DNA of 46,947 nt from Planctomycetota bacterium (GTDB lineage Bacteria > Planctomycetota > JAJSAM01 > JAJVHW01), in assembly GCA_021776825.1 (NCBI GenBank), contig JAJFFG010000114.1, positions 1-46,947 on the forward strand, read 5' to 3'. The notes beneath the pieces are model-generated. The model was not told the origin of the DNA. It made no database searches and saw nothing but the letters and a program-made list of their open reading frames with translations. Shown here one piece after another: positions 24,997 to 33,205 of the stretch; position 1 is the first letter of the stretch, and every line of letters begins with the position of its first letter. The position numbers and the translations under genes are program-made.

Positions 24997-27405
24997 CTAC
25001 GCCTCGCCCGCGTCGCGGGCCCGCAGGGCCTCGACGATCTTCTCCGGCGTGATCGGGAGGTCGCGGATGCGGATTCCGATCGCGTCGTAGATGGCGTTGG
25101 CGATAGCGGGCGCCGTCGGGACCAGTCCCGGCTCGCCGACGCCCTTGGCGCCGAACGGGCCGGAGGGTTCGTCGGTCTCCACGAACACGAGTTCGATGGG
25201 GAAGTCCATGTCCGGCGCTGTCGCGATCTTGTAGTCGGTGAAGTTGGGGTTGAGGATCCGGCCGCCGTCCGTGTGGATCTCCTCGTGCAGCGCGTACCCG
25301 AGACCCTGCGCCAGGGCACCGTAGATCTGACCCTTGAGCGCCGTGGGGTTGAGAACGCGGCCGACGTCGTGCGCCGCGACCATGCGCACGATGCGCACCT
25401 GGCCGGTCTCCACGTCCACCTCGACCTCCGCCCCCTGCGTTCCGTACGCGTAGTTGGCGGACATGTTCCCGTAGCCCTTCTCCCAGTCGGGCAGGTCGGT
25501 GTCGGGCTCGTAGAACGCCTCCTCCACGAACATCGTCCCGCGGTCGCGGAAGTGGATCGCGCGGAGCAGGCGGCCGAACTCGACGCGGAGCCACGGCTCG
25601 TCCGGGGCGCTCGTGAGGAACAGCCAGCCGTCGGCGAGGTCGAAGTTCTCCGCCTTGCACGCGGACTCGAGGTCGAAGGGCGGCGGCGCGAACGCCGGGT
25701 CCTTGCGCCGGAGCTTCTTCAGGTTGGCGCGCACTTCCTCGGGGAAGACCCGCTCGGCCCAGGTGAACAGGCGCGCGCGCAACTTGTCCGCGGCCAGGAT
25801 CGTCGCGTTGAGCGCCATGAACGCCCCGCGGCTCGCGTGGGTTCCGACGTCCCAGGGACAGGTGGACGTGTCGGTGCGGTTCACGACCACGTTCTCCGGG
25901 CGGACGCCGAGCGCCTCGGCGACTCCCTGGCGCAGGACGGCGTGCAGCCCTTGTCCCATCTCGACGCCTCCGTAGGAGACGTAGACGGTTCCGAAGTCGT
26001 CCACCTTCAGGATGATCCCGCTCCCGTCGGAACGGTAGATCTTGCCGCCGCCGCCCACGTGCACCAGCGACGCCATTCCGACCCCGCGGCGGACCGCTTT
26101 GCCCTTGCCCCGCTTGGCGCCCCAGTCGAGCCGCTCCGCGGTCGCCTCGAGACAGGCGTCCAGCCCGCAGGTGGTGATCTTCAGCCCCATGGGCGTCAGT
26201 TCCCCGGCCTCGTTGCAGTTGATGCGCCGGAGGTCGTAGGGGTCGATCCCCGCCTGCTCCGCCAGGTGGTCGAGGCTGCTCTCGATGGGCCACGTGACTT
26301 CCGGATTGCCGTAGCCGCGCATGGCCTGGCAGTAGGGGTTGTTCGTGTAGACGAGACGTGCGTCGAAGCGGACGTTCGGCACCTTGTAGAGGGACGTCGC
26401 GGGCAGCAACATCACGCTCGGATACGTGGCGCCCCACGCGGCGTACGCGCCGTTGTCCTGGACCACGTCCAGACGGCGGAACGTGAGCCGGCCCTCGCCG
26501 TCGCAGCCCTGGACGACGCGCGTCCGCGACGACTGGCGCGGGGACAGGTGCGCGAATTCGTCGTGGCGGTCGTACAGCACCCTCACGGGCCGGCCGGACC
26601 GCCAGGCGAGCAGGATGGCGACGTACTCGTAGCAATGGGTGTCCAGCCCCGTGCCGAAGCCGCCACCGAGGACAGGCACGATGACGCGCACGTTGCGGCC
26701 CGGGAGCCCCATGGCCGCCAAGGCGCGGGTGAAGTCGCGTTGCGCCAGGAACGGGATCTGGGTCTTGGCGCGCATGGTCAGGTTGCCGGCGCTGTCGAAC
26801 TCCGCGATGCACCCGGCCGTGCCCATGCAGCTCTGCTGGATCAGCGGCGTGGAGTAGACGCCCTCGTCCACGTACTTCGCAGCGCGCATCCCGGCTTCCA
26901 GGTCGCCGGAGTCGTGGTGGAACGTGAGCGGCAGGGCGTTGTCCGTTCGCGGCGACCCGTCGGGGGCGACTTCGTGCACGAGCGGTGCGCCCTCGGCCAT
27001 CGCCTCGTCGGGAGAGAACACACCTGGGAGCGGCTCGTACTCGACGCGGATCAGGTCCACGGCCTCGGCCGCGGCGTCGGCATCGGTTGCGGCCACGGCG
27101 GCGACCTCGTCGCGGAACTGCCGGACCTTGTCGCGCTTCAGCACCACGTTGTCGCGCAGGAACCCCATGCGCAGCTTCGGCGTGTTGAAGCCCGTCACGA
27201 CCGCGCGCACGCCCGGGACCCGCTCGGCCCTGGACGTGTCGACGCTCACGATGCGCGCGTGGGCGTGCTCGCTGAACTTGATCATCCCGTGGAGCATCCC
27301 CGGACGGACGGTGTCGTGGATGTACTCGGCGCGGCCGGCGGCCTTGTCCGGGCCGTCGGGCCGCGCCACCTCCTTGCCGACGAAGCGGAACCGGCGCCCG
27401 GTCAT
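24997..27405 (-). CDS. Molybdenum hydroxylase, molybdopterin-binding subunit (xanthine dehydrogenase family)
   Basis: 802 residues from ATG 27405, overlapping the FAD/FeS gene by 4 nt. N-terminal a/b hammerhead (RFVGKEVARPDGPDKAAGRAEYIHD), then Moco-binding stretches GGGFGTGLDTH, GYGNPEV, GGVEMGQGLHAV, and the C-terminal catalytic-Glu region GAKGVGEPGLVPTAPAIANAI. The family hydroxylates N-heterocycles or aldehydes with water-derived oxygen. In the proposed pathway it would hydroxylate indoleacetate at C2 to 2-oxoindoleacetate. Only these two subunit genes are present, so electrons go through the fused FAD/2Fe-2S partner. Confidence 0.92.
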   Translation of the reverse strand: MTGRRFRFVGKEVARPDGPDKAAGRAEYIHDTVRPGMLHGMIKFSEHAHARIVSVDTSRAERVPGVRAVVTGFNTPKLRMGFLRDNVVLKRDKVRQFRDEVAAVAATDADAAAEAVDLIRVEYEPLPGVFSPDEAMAEGAPLVHEVAPDGSPRTDNALPLTFHHDSGDLEAGMRAAKYVDEGVYSTPLIQQSCMGTAGCIAEFDSAGNLTMRAKTQIPFLAQRDFTRALAAMGLPGRNVRVIVPVLGGGFGTGLDTHCYEYVAILLAWRSGRPVRVLYDRHDEFAHLSPRQSSRTRVVQGCDGEGRLTFRRLDVVQDNGAYAAWGATYPSVMLLPATSLYKVPNVRFDARLVYTNNPYCQAMRGYGNPEVTWPIESSLDHLAEQAGIDPYDLRRINCNEAGELTPMGLKITTCGLDACLEATAERLDWGAKRGKGKAVRRGVGMASLVHVGGGGKIYRSDGSGIILKVDDFGTVYVSYGGVEMGQGLHAVLRQGVAEALGVRPENVVVNRTDTSTCPWDVGTHASRGAFMALNATILAADKLRARLFTWAERVFPEEVRANLKKLRRKDPAFAPPPFDLESACKAENFDLADGWLFLTSAPDEPWLRVEFGRLLRAIHFRDRGTMFVEEAFYEPDTDLPDWEKGYGNMSANYAYGTQGAEVEVDVETGQVRIVRMVAAHDVGRVLNPTALKGQIYGALAQGLGYALHEEIHTDGGRILNPNFTDYKIATAPDMDFPIELVFVETDEPSGPFGAKGVGEPGLVPTAPAIANAIYDAIGIRIRDLPITPEKIVEALRARDAGEA

Positions 27406-28814
27406 CGGACGTCCCCGGCGGCACGCGACGCGGCGTGCTGGATCGACTCGATGATCTGCACGTACCCGGTGCAGCGGCAGAGGTTGCCGGAGAGCGCCCG
27501 GGCGATCCGATCGCGCGGAGGTTCGGGGTCGCCGTCGAGCAGCGCCTTCGCCGAGAGGATCATCCCGGGAGTGCAGAACCCGCACTGGATGCCGCCTCCG
27601 TCGACGAACGCCCGCTGCAGCGTGGAGAGCCCGTTCTCGGGGCCCTCGAGCCCCTCGATCGTCGTCACCACGCGCCCGCCGACCTCGACGGCCGGGTAGA
27701 GGCAGGCGTTCACCGCGCGGCCGTCCACGATCACGGTGCACGCGCCGCACTCGCCGTGCCCGCAGCCCTCCTTGGTGCCCGTACGCCCGAGTTGGTCGCG
27801 GAGCACGTCCACGAGGCGCGCGCCGGGGGCGACGTCCACCTCGACCGCGTGAGCGTTCAGCGCGAACGCCACTCGGCGTGGCCCCCGCAGGGCGTCGCCG
27901 CGGCTCGGCGCGGGCGCCGTCGGCGGCGCCGGCACGCGATGCGGCAGACGGGCTGCGTCGCACTCGCCCGCGAGGATGCGGTCGAGCGCCCGGGCCACGA
28001 AGACGCCGATCAGGTGGCGCCGGTAGTCCGCGCCGGCGCGCACGTCCGTGATCGGCTGCACGGCGGCGACGGCGGCCGCCCGGGCACGGGCGATGGTCTC
28101 CTTGTCGAGAGTGCTGCCGACGAGGACCGCTTCCGCGGCGCGCAAGCGAACGGGCGTGGGCGCCACGGCGCCGGCGGCGATGCGCGCCGCCGTGCAGGTC
28201 CGACCGTCGAGCCCGATCGCCACGGCTGCGCTCGCCAACGAGAGGTCCACGCTCACCCGACCCTGCCGCTGGTAGATGGCCCGCGTGCCGGGCGCGGGCC
28301 GGTCGACGAGGACCGCCGCCAGAAGTTCGCCAGGCGCGAGGGACGTGCGCCCCGGCTCGACGAAGAGGGCCTCGAGGGCAATCTCGCGCGACGCGCCGGG
28401 CGAGCGGATCTCCGCGCGCGCGCCGTACGCCAGCAACGGGGGCGGGAGGTCCGCGCAAGGCGACGCGTTGCAGAGGTTGCCGCCGATCGTGGCGACGTTG
28501 CGGATCTGGGGCGTGCCGAGGACGCCGGCCGCGCGCGCCAGCGCCGGGAGGCTACTGCGGACGTCCTCGTCGTCGGCGATGTCCTGCACCGTGGTCATGG
28601 CGCCGATACGGAACGTGTCGCCGGCCTCGATCCCCACGAGTTCCGCGATCGAGCGCAGTGAGATCACGGCGTCCGGACGCTCGGGCCGCGCGCAGAACTG
28701 CACGTACACGTCGGTGCCGCCGCCGACGAAGCGGGTCCGGGAGGAGTCCGCGGCCAGACGCAACGCCTCCTCGAGAGAACCGGGCCGCAGGTAGTCGTGG
28801 CGTGCCCCCGTCAT
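27402..28814 (-). CDS. Molybdenum hydroxylase FAD and 2Fe-2S subunit (fused)
   Basis: 470 residues from ATG 28814. The FAD domain comes first (TRFVGGGTDVYVQFC; ATIGGNLCNASPCADL), then, after a Pro/Ala linker, a 2Fe-2S domain with GCGHGECGACTVIVDG...ACLYPA and the second cluster CGFCTPG...NLCRCTGY. In xanthine dehydrogenases the 2Fe-2S part is usually N-terminal, so the order is reversed by fusion. ATGA overlaps with both neighbours show tight coupling with the CoA transferase and the Moco subunit. Confidence 0.92.
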   Translation of the reverse strand: MTGARHDYLRPGSLEEALRLAADSSRTRFVGGGTDVYVQFCARPERPDAVISLRSIAELVGIEAGDTFRIGAMTTVQDIADDEDVRSSLPALARAAGVLGTPQIRNVATIGGNLCNASPCADLPPPLLAYGARAEIRSPGASREIALEALFVEPGRTSLAPGELLAAVLVDRPAPGTRAIYQRQGRVSVDLSLASAAVAIGLDGRTCTAARIAAGAVAPTPVRLRAAEAVLVGSTLDKETIARARAAAVAAVQPITDVRAGADYRRHLIGVFVARALDRILAGECDAARLPHRVPAPPTAPAPSRGDALRGPRRVAFALNAHAVEVDVAPGARLVDVLRDQLGRTGTKEGCGHGECGACTVIVDGRAVNACLYPAVEVGGRVVTTIEGLEGPENGLSTLQRAFVDGGGIQCGFCTPGMILSAKALLDGDPEPPRDRIARALSGNLCRCTGYVQIIESIQHAASRAAGDVR

Positions 28815-30031
28815 GCGATGACTCCGTCGTCCCGCAGCCGCGAGACGTCCTCTGGGGCGATCCCCGCCTCGGCGAGGATCGCGTCGGTCTGCTCTCCGTA
28901 CCCGGGCGGGAACGGGAGCTCGCCGTCGTGGGCCGCGAGGAAGTCCGTCGGCACCGCTGGCGGCGGCAGGCGCACGACGCTGCCGTCCGGAGCGACGGTC
29001 CGCAGCGCCGACTCCCGTACGAAGTCCAGGTCCCACACGGCCTCGATGGGGGAGATGGGGGCGTGCGGGATGCGCGCGTCCCGCAGGGTTGCCGCCACGT
29101 CCTCGGACGAGTGGCGGGCCGTGATCTCCGCGATGCCGCGGTGCAGGTCGTCCTTGTGCGAGCGCCGGCTCTCGTTCGTGTGGAAGCGCTCTTGGTCGAG
29201 CGCAGCGAACGTCGGATGACTCGCGAACCGCCGCCACTGGGCGTCGCTGCCGATGGCGACGTACACGAAACCGTCGGCGGTCGGGTAGGCGTTCACGGGG
29301 ATGAACTGGCGGTGCTCGTTACCGCTGCGCCGGATCTCGTCCGGCGGGCTGCCCATGTCGAGCATCGGCAGGAACGTGTGCAGCCACGACACGGCCACCT
29401 GCGCCATGGACACGTCGATCACGCGTCCGCGGCCCGTCTCCCGGCGGTCCAACAGCGCGAGGGCGACCTGCGCGAACACCTCGTCGCCGGCCTTGAGGTC
29501 GATCAGCGGCGGACCGCACTGCATGGGCGGCCCGTCGGGGTCGCCGGTCAGGTCCATGTAGCCGCACAGGGCCTGGATCATCGGGTCGTAGCCCGGCACC
29601 TCGGGACGCGCGGTCCCCATGGCCGAGACGCCCGCCCAGATCAGCTCCGGGTGATCGCGGGTCAGAGTGGGTGCGTCGATGCCCAGCGCCTCGTGGTGCG
29701 CTGGCAGCGTGTTGGTGCAGAACACATCCACCTGCAACTCGCGAAGGAGACGGTGTAGGACGTCGCGACCCGCGGACTCCTTGAGGTTCAGCGCGATGGC
29801 TTCCTTGCCCGCGTTGGGCGAGACGTAGTAGCTGTGGCGGTCCTCTCCGCCGACCGGCCGCCCGATGTAACGGTTGGGGTCGCCCCGCGACGTGCGGCCG
29901 GGGATCGGCGTGGGTTCCACGCGGATGACGCGCCAGCCCAGGTGCACGAAGCGCTGCGTGGCGTAGGGCATGGCGAGAGCCTGCTCCACGGCCAGCACCG
30001 TGCGGCGCGCGGGTGCGTCCGCGTGGCTCAG
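28811..30031 (-). CDS. Family III CoA transferase (CaiB/BaiF)
   Basis: About 406 residues. Motifs: TVLAVEQALAMPYATQRFVHLGWRVIRVEP, SYYVSPNAGKEAIALNLK, GYDPMIQALCGYMDLTG, PLIDLKAGDEVFAQVALAL. The catalytic-Asp area VDVFCTNTLP...DHPELIWAGVSAMG is present. The start is uncertain: CTG 30031 overlaps the mutase stop as CTGA and has AGGAG at the right distance. ATG 30082 and GTG 29998 are alternatives. Such enzymes pass CoA between carboxylic acids. The proposed substrate is (2-aminophenyl)succinate. Confidence 0.87.
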   Translation of the reverse strand: MSHADAPARRTVLAVEQALAMPYATQRFVHLGWRVIRVEPTPIPGRTSRGDPNRYIGRPVGGEDRHSYYVSPNAGKEAIALNLKESAGRDVLHRLLRELQVDVFCTNTLPAHHEALGIDAPTLTRDHPELIWAGVSAMGTARPEVPGYDPMIQALCGYMDLTGDPDGPPMQCGPPLIDLKAGDEVFAQVALALLDRRETGRGRVIDVSMAQVAVSWLHTFLPMLDMGSPPDEIRRSGNEHRQFIPVNAYPTADGFVYVAIGSDAQWRRFASHPTFAALDQERFHTNESRRSHKDDLHRGIAEITARHSSEDVAATLRDARIPHAPISPIEAVWDLDFVRESALRTVAPDGSVVRLPPPAVPTDFLAAHDGELPFPPGYGEQTDAILAEAGIAPEDVSRLRDDGVIA

Positions 30032-31650
30032 AATCGGATCGGCTCCTTGCACGTCCCGAGCACGCCCTTGAGGACACCGCACACCTCGCCCACGGACGCG
30101 TAGGCCTCCACCGCGTCCATCGCGGCCGGCATGACGTTCTCGCCCGCCGCGCAGGCCCGCCGGAGTTCCTCCAGGGTCCGTTCCACGGCCGCGGCGTCGC
30201 GCTCCCGGCGGATCGTCTCCAGTCGCTCGATCTGCTTGCGTGCCTCGTCGTCGCGGTGGGGGTGGAACTCCACCTCGTGGGCCTCTTCCTCGGCCACGAA
30301 ACAGTTGACCCCGACCTTCGGGATCTCGCCGGACTGGGTGCGCTTCTCCAACTCGTACGCCGACCGGTTCACCGCCGCCTGGATGCGTCCTTCAGCGATG
30401 CCCTGGACGATCCCGCCCTCGCGCTCCACGTCCTCCATCTTGGCCACGATCAGCCGCTCCATCTCGTTCGTCGTGGACTCCACGAAGTAGGAGCCGGCCA
30501 GAGGATCGACCGTGTCGCAGAGCCCGATCTCGTGCATCAGGATCTGCATGGTGCGGAGCGAGATGGTCGCCGCGTGCTGGCTGGGGATGGTGTACGCCTC
30601 GTCGTACGAGCAGAGTGCCATGGTCTGCGTCCCGGAGAGCGCGCTGACGAGCGCGTAGTACGCGCCGCGGACGATGTTGTTCTCCGGCTGCTGGATGGTC
30701 AGACCTCCGCCGCCTCCGCCCGCGATCATGCGCAACTGCATGGAGCGCGGGTTCTTCGCGCCGTAGCGATCGCGGAGGATCTTGGCCCACAGGCGCCGGC
30801 CGGCCCGGAACTTGGCCACCTGCTCCCACAGGTTTCCGTGGATGTCGAAGTTGAACGAGAGGCCGCGCGCGAAGTCGTCGATGTCCAGGCCCCGCTCCAG
30901 CACGTGATCGATGTACGCGCACGCGATGGAGAGTGCGTACGCCATCTCTTGCGCGGGGTTCGCGCCCGACTCGCGGATGTGGTAACCGCACACGCTCACG
31001 GCGCTGTAGCGCGGGACGTTGTGCGCGCAGAACTCGATCGTGTCCCCGACGAGTTTCAGCGAGGCGTCCACCGGCATGATCCACGTGCCCCGCCCGATGA
31101 ACTCCTTGAGGATGTCGTTCTGCGCCGTGCCCCGCAGCTCCGCCAGGTCGTAGCCGCGCTTGCGCGCCATGGCGAAGTACATGGCCATGATGGGGACCGC
31201 GGCGCCGTTGATGGTGAGCGAGACGGTGATCTCGTTCAGGTCGATGTCGGCGAACGCCTCCTCCATGTCCGCCAGCGTGTCCACGGCCATCCCGACGCGT
31301 CCGACCTCCCCCTCCGCCATCGGGTCGTCGGAGTCGAGGCCGCACTGCGTGGGCAGGTCGAACGCCACGTTCAGCCCCGTCTGTCCGTTGCGGATGAGGT
31401 AGACGAAACGCTCGTGGGTCTCGGCGGCGGTGCCGAAGCCGGAGTACTGCCGCATGGTCCAGGGACGCTTGCGGTACATGAACGGGTGAATGCCGCGGGT
31501 GTACGGGGCACGGCCCGGCGTTCCCACGTCGTCGGTGCCGCCGCTCGCCTCGAGTTCGGCAGGGCCGTAGACGGGCTCGATTTCGAGTCCCGATTCCCAC
31601 ACGACGGCCGGGAGTCCGTCGTCCCGGATGCCTGGCGTTCGGTGGGTCAC
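30028..31650 (-). CDS. B12-dependent acyl-CoA mutase, large (catalytic) subunit
   Basis: 540 residues from GTG 31650 (GTGA overlap with the cobalamin gene). TIM-barrel of the methylmalonyl-CoA mutase family: RQYSGFGTAAETHERFVYLI, GLNVAFDLPTQCGLDSDDP, GTAQNDILKEFIGRGTWI, LSFNFDIHGNLWEQVAKFRAGR. It lacks its own B12 domain, like IcmA/HcmA-type two-part mutases. Departures from the classic active site: YIxPPxPSMRI is WIMPVDASLKL, and the HxQTSG loop carrying the catalytic His is replaced by MIAGGGGGG. This suggests a different, larger substrate. In the proposed pathway it would rearrange (2-aminophenyl)succinyl-CoA to (2-aminobenzyl)malonyl-CoA. Confidence 0.9.
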   Translation of the reverse strand: MTHRTPGIRDDGLPAVVWESGLEIEPVYGPAELEASGGTDDVGTPGRAPYTRGIHPFMYRKRPWTMRQYSGFGTAAETHERFVYLIRNGQTGLNVAFDLPTQCGLDSDDPMAEGEVGRVGMAVDTLADMEEAFADIDLNEITVSLTINGAAVPIMAMYFAMARKRGYDLAELRGTAQNDILKEFIGRGTWIMPVDASLKLVGDTIEFCAHNVPRYSAVSVCGYHIRESGANPAQEMAYALSIACAYIDHVLERGLDIDDFARGLSFNFDIHGNLWEQVAKFRAGRRLWAKILRDRYGAKNPRSMQLRMIAGGGGGGLTIQQPENNIVRGAYYALVSALSGTQTMALCSYDEAYTIPSQHAATISLRTMQILMHEIGLCDTVDPLAGSYFVESTTNEMERLIVAKMEDVEREGGIVQGIAEGRIQAAVNRSAYELEKRTQSGEIPKVGVNCFVAEEEAHEVEFHPHRDDEARKQIERLETIRRERDAAAVERTLEELRRACAAGENVMPAAMDAVEAYASVGEVCGVLKGVLGTCKEPIRF

Positions 31651-32081
31651 GTTGGTTGCTCCTCCGCGTGTCCCACGCGCTCGCGGATGAACGCGACGAT
31701 GTCCTCGAAGCGCGTTCCGGTGGGGAACACGCCGTGCACGCCGATCTCTTCGAGCGCGGCGCGGTCCGCGGCCCGCACGTTGCCGCCGACGATCCAGAGC
31801 AGGTCCGCGAGCCCGCGCTTCCGCAGCTCGTCGGCCACCTTGCGGCACAGCGTCAGGTGCGCGCCCGAGAGGATCGACAGTCCGACGACGTGGACCCGGT
31901 TGCGCTCCGCCGCCTCCGCGATCGCCAGCGGCGACTGACGGAGTCCGGAGTAGATGGGCTCCATCCCCGCGTCGGCCAGCGCGCGGCAGACCACCTTCGC
32001 TCCCACGTCGTGTCCGTCGAGGCCCGGCTTGGCGACCAGCACGCGGATGCGCTCGCCGACTGCTCGGGTGCTGGCGCTCAT
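31647..32081 (-). CDS. Cobalamin-binding small subunit of acyl-CoA mutase
   Basis: 144 residues from ATG 32081 (ATGA overlap with the acyl-CoA dehydrogenase). B12-binding Rossmann domain: RVLVAKPGLDGHDVGAKVV gives the DxHxxG signature whose His ligates cobalt; VVGLSILSGAH (SxL) and WIVGGNV (GG) complete it. It supplies the cofactor for the large subunit encoded next. Confidence 0.93.
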   Translation of the reverse strand: MSASTRAVGERIRVLVAKPGLDGHDVGAKVVCRALADAGMEPIYSGLRQSPLAIAEAAERNRVHVVGLSILSGAHLTLCRKVADELRKRGLADLLWIVGGNVRAADRAALEEIGVHGVFPTGTRFEDIVAFIRERVGHAEEQPT

Positions 32082-33196
32082 CGCGTCAGCCCCTTGGCGA
32101 TGTTCACCTTGAGGATCTCCGAAGTGCCCCCGCCGATCAGCGTGAACCGCACGTCGCGCAGCAGACGCTCCACCGCGTACTCCTTGGCGTACCCGTAGCT
32201 GGCGTGGACACGCGAAGACGCCTCGCAAACGCGCAGCGCCGCTTCCGACGCGCCGAGTTTCGCGATGCTCGCCTCATGATCGTTGGGCAGACCCTGATCG
32301 CTGCGCCACGCTGCCCAGTACGTCAGGCGCCGCGCGCACTCCAGGTCCACGGCCATCTCGGCCAGGTGCATCTGCACCGCCTGGAACCGGTTGATGGGCT
32401 TGCCGAACTGGCAGCGCTCATTCGAGTACGCGATCGCCTCGTCGAGCGCCGTCCGGGCGACGCCGAGCGCCAGCGCCGCGGTCACCACGCGGATCTCCGC
32501 CAGGACCTCTCGCAACCCCGCGATGCCTCCGCCGCGCTCGCCCAGCAGGCAGGTGGCCGGCACGTCGTCGAAGGCGACCTCCGACGTGATGGATGCGCGC
32601 ACGCCCATCTTCTCGATGTTGCGGCCCACCGTGAGGCCCGGCGCGCCCTTCTCCACGAGGAAGAACGAAAGCTCCTTCTCCCCCGTGCGTGCGAGCACCG
32701 TGAACATGTCGGCCACCGGCGCCGACGTGATCCACGTCTTCTGGCCGGTGATCCGCCAGACGCCGTCCCGCTCCTCGGCCCGCGTAGTGAGTCCCAGGAG
32801 GTCGCTCCCGGCGTCCGGCTCGGTCATGCAGATCGTGCCCAAGACTTCGCCGGTCAGCGCGCCCGGGAGCAGCCGCTCGCGCACGTCGCCGCGGGCGAAC
32901 CTGTGCACGAAGTACGTTCCCATCAGCGACTGCATCGTGCAGGCCGCGGCCACCGAGAGGCTTGCTGCGGCGATCTCCTCGATGGCGAGGACGTACGACA
33001 TCACGTCCATCCCGAGGCCGTCCGGTTCGGGATAGCGCATGGCGAAGAGGCCCAGTTCGCCGGCGCCGAGGAGCAGTTCCCGGGGGAACCGGGGCTCGCG
33101 GTCGAGTTCCGCCGCCACCGGCGCGATCTCCCGCGCCGCGAACGAGCGGAACGTGTCCTGGATGGCGCTCTGCTCGTCCGTCGGGGAGAAGTCCAT
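32078..33196 (-). CDS. Acyl-CoA dehydrogenase
   Basis: 372 residues. Motifs: MTEPDAGSDLLGLTTRAE, GQKTWITSAPVADMFTVLART, the FAD-binding C-terminal domain ERCQFGKPINRFQAVQMHLAEMA, and YGYAKEYAVERLLRDVRFTLIGGGTSEI with the catalytic-Glu stretch near the end. Flavoprotein forming an alpha,beta-double bond. In the pathway it could do the oxidative decarboxylation of the benzylmalonyl-CoA to the cinnamoyl-CoA. Complete, coupled by ATGA to the B12 gene. Confidence 0.93.
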   Translation of the reverse strand: MDFSPTDEQSAIQDTFRSFAAREIAPVAAELDREPRFPRELLLGAGELGLFAMRYPEPDGLGMDVMSYVLAIEEIAAASLSVAAACTMQSLMGTYFVHRFARGDVRERLLPGALTGEVLGTICMTEPDAGSDLLGLTTRAEERDGVWRITGQKTWITSAPVADMFTVLARTGEKELSFFLVEKGAPGLTVGRNIEKMGVRASITSEVAFDDVPATCLLGERGGGIAGLREVLAEIRVVTAALALGVARTALDEAIAYSNERCQFGKPINRFQAVQMHLAEMAVDLECARRLTYWAAWRSDQGLPNDHEASIAKLGASEAALRVCEASSRVHASYGYAKEYAVERLLRDVRFTLIGGGTSEILKVNIAKGLTR

Positions 33197-33205
33197 GGGC
33201 CGGGC

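Noticed and set aside
24926..27424. Long Arg/Ala-rich reading frames overlapping the molybdenum hydroxylase genes on both strands
   Set aside because: These are high-GC shadow frames without motifs; the xanthine-dehydrogenase-type frame explains the region.
28815..29237. N-terminal extension of the FAD/2Fe-2S subunit up to 29237
   Set aside because: It lies inside the CoA transferase; ATG 28814 gives a 4-nt overlap and the normal FAD-domain start.
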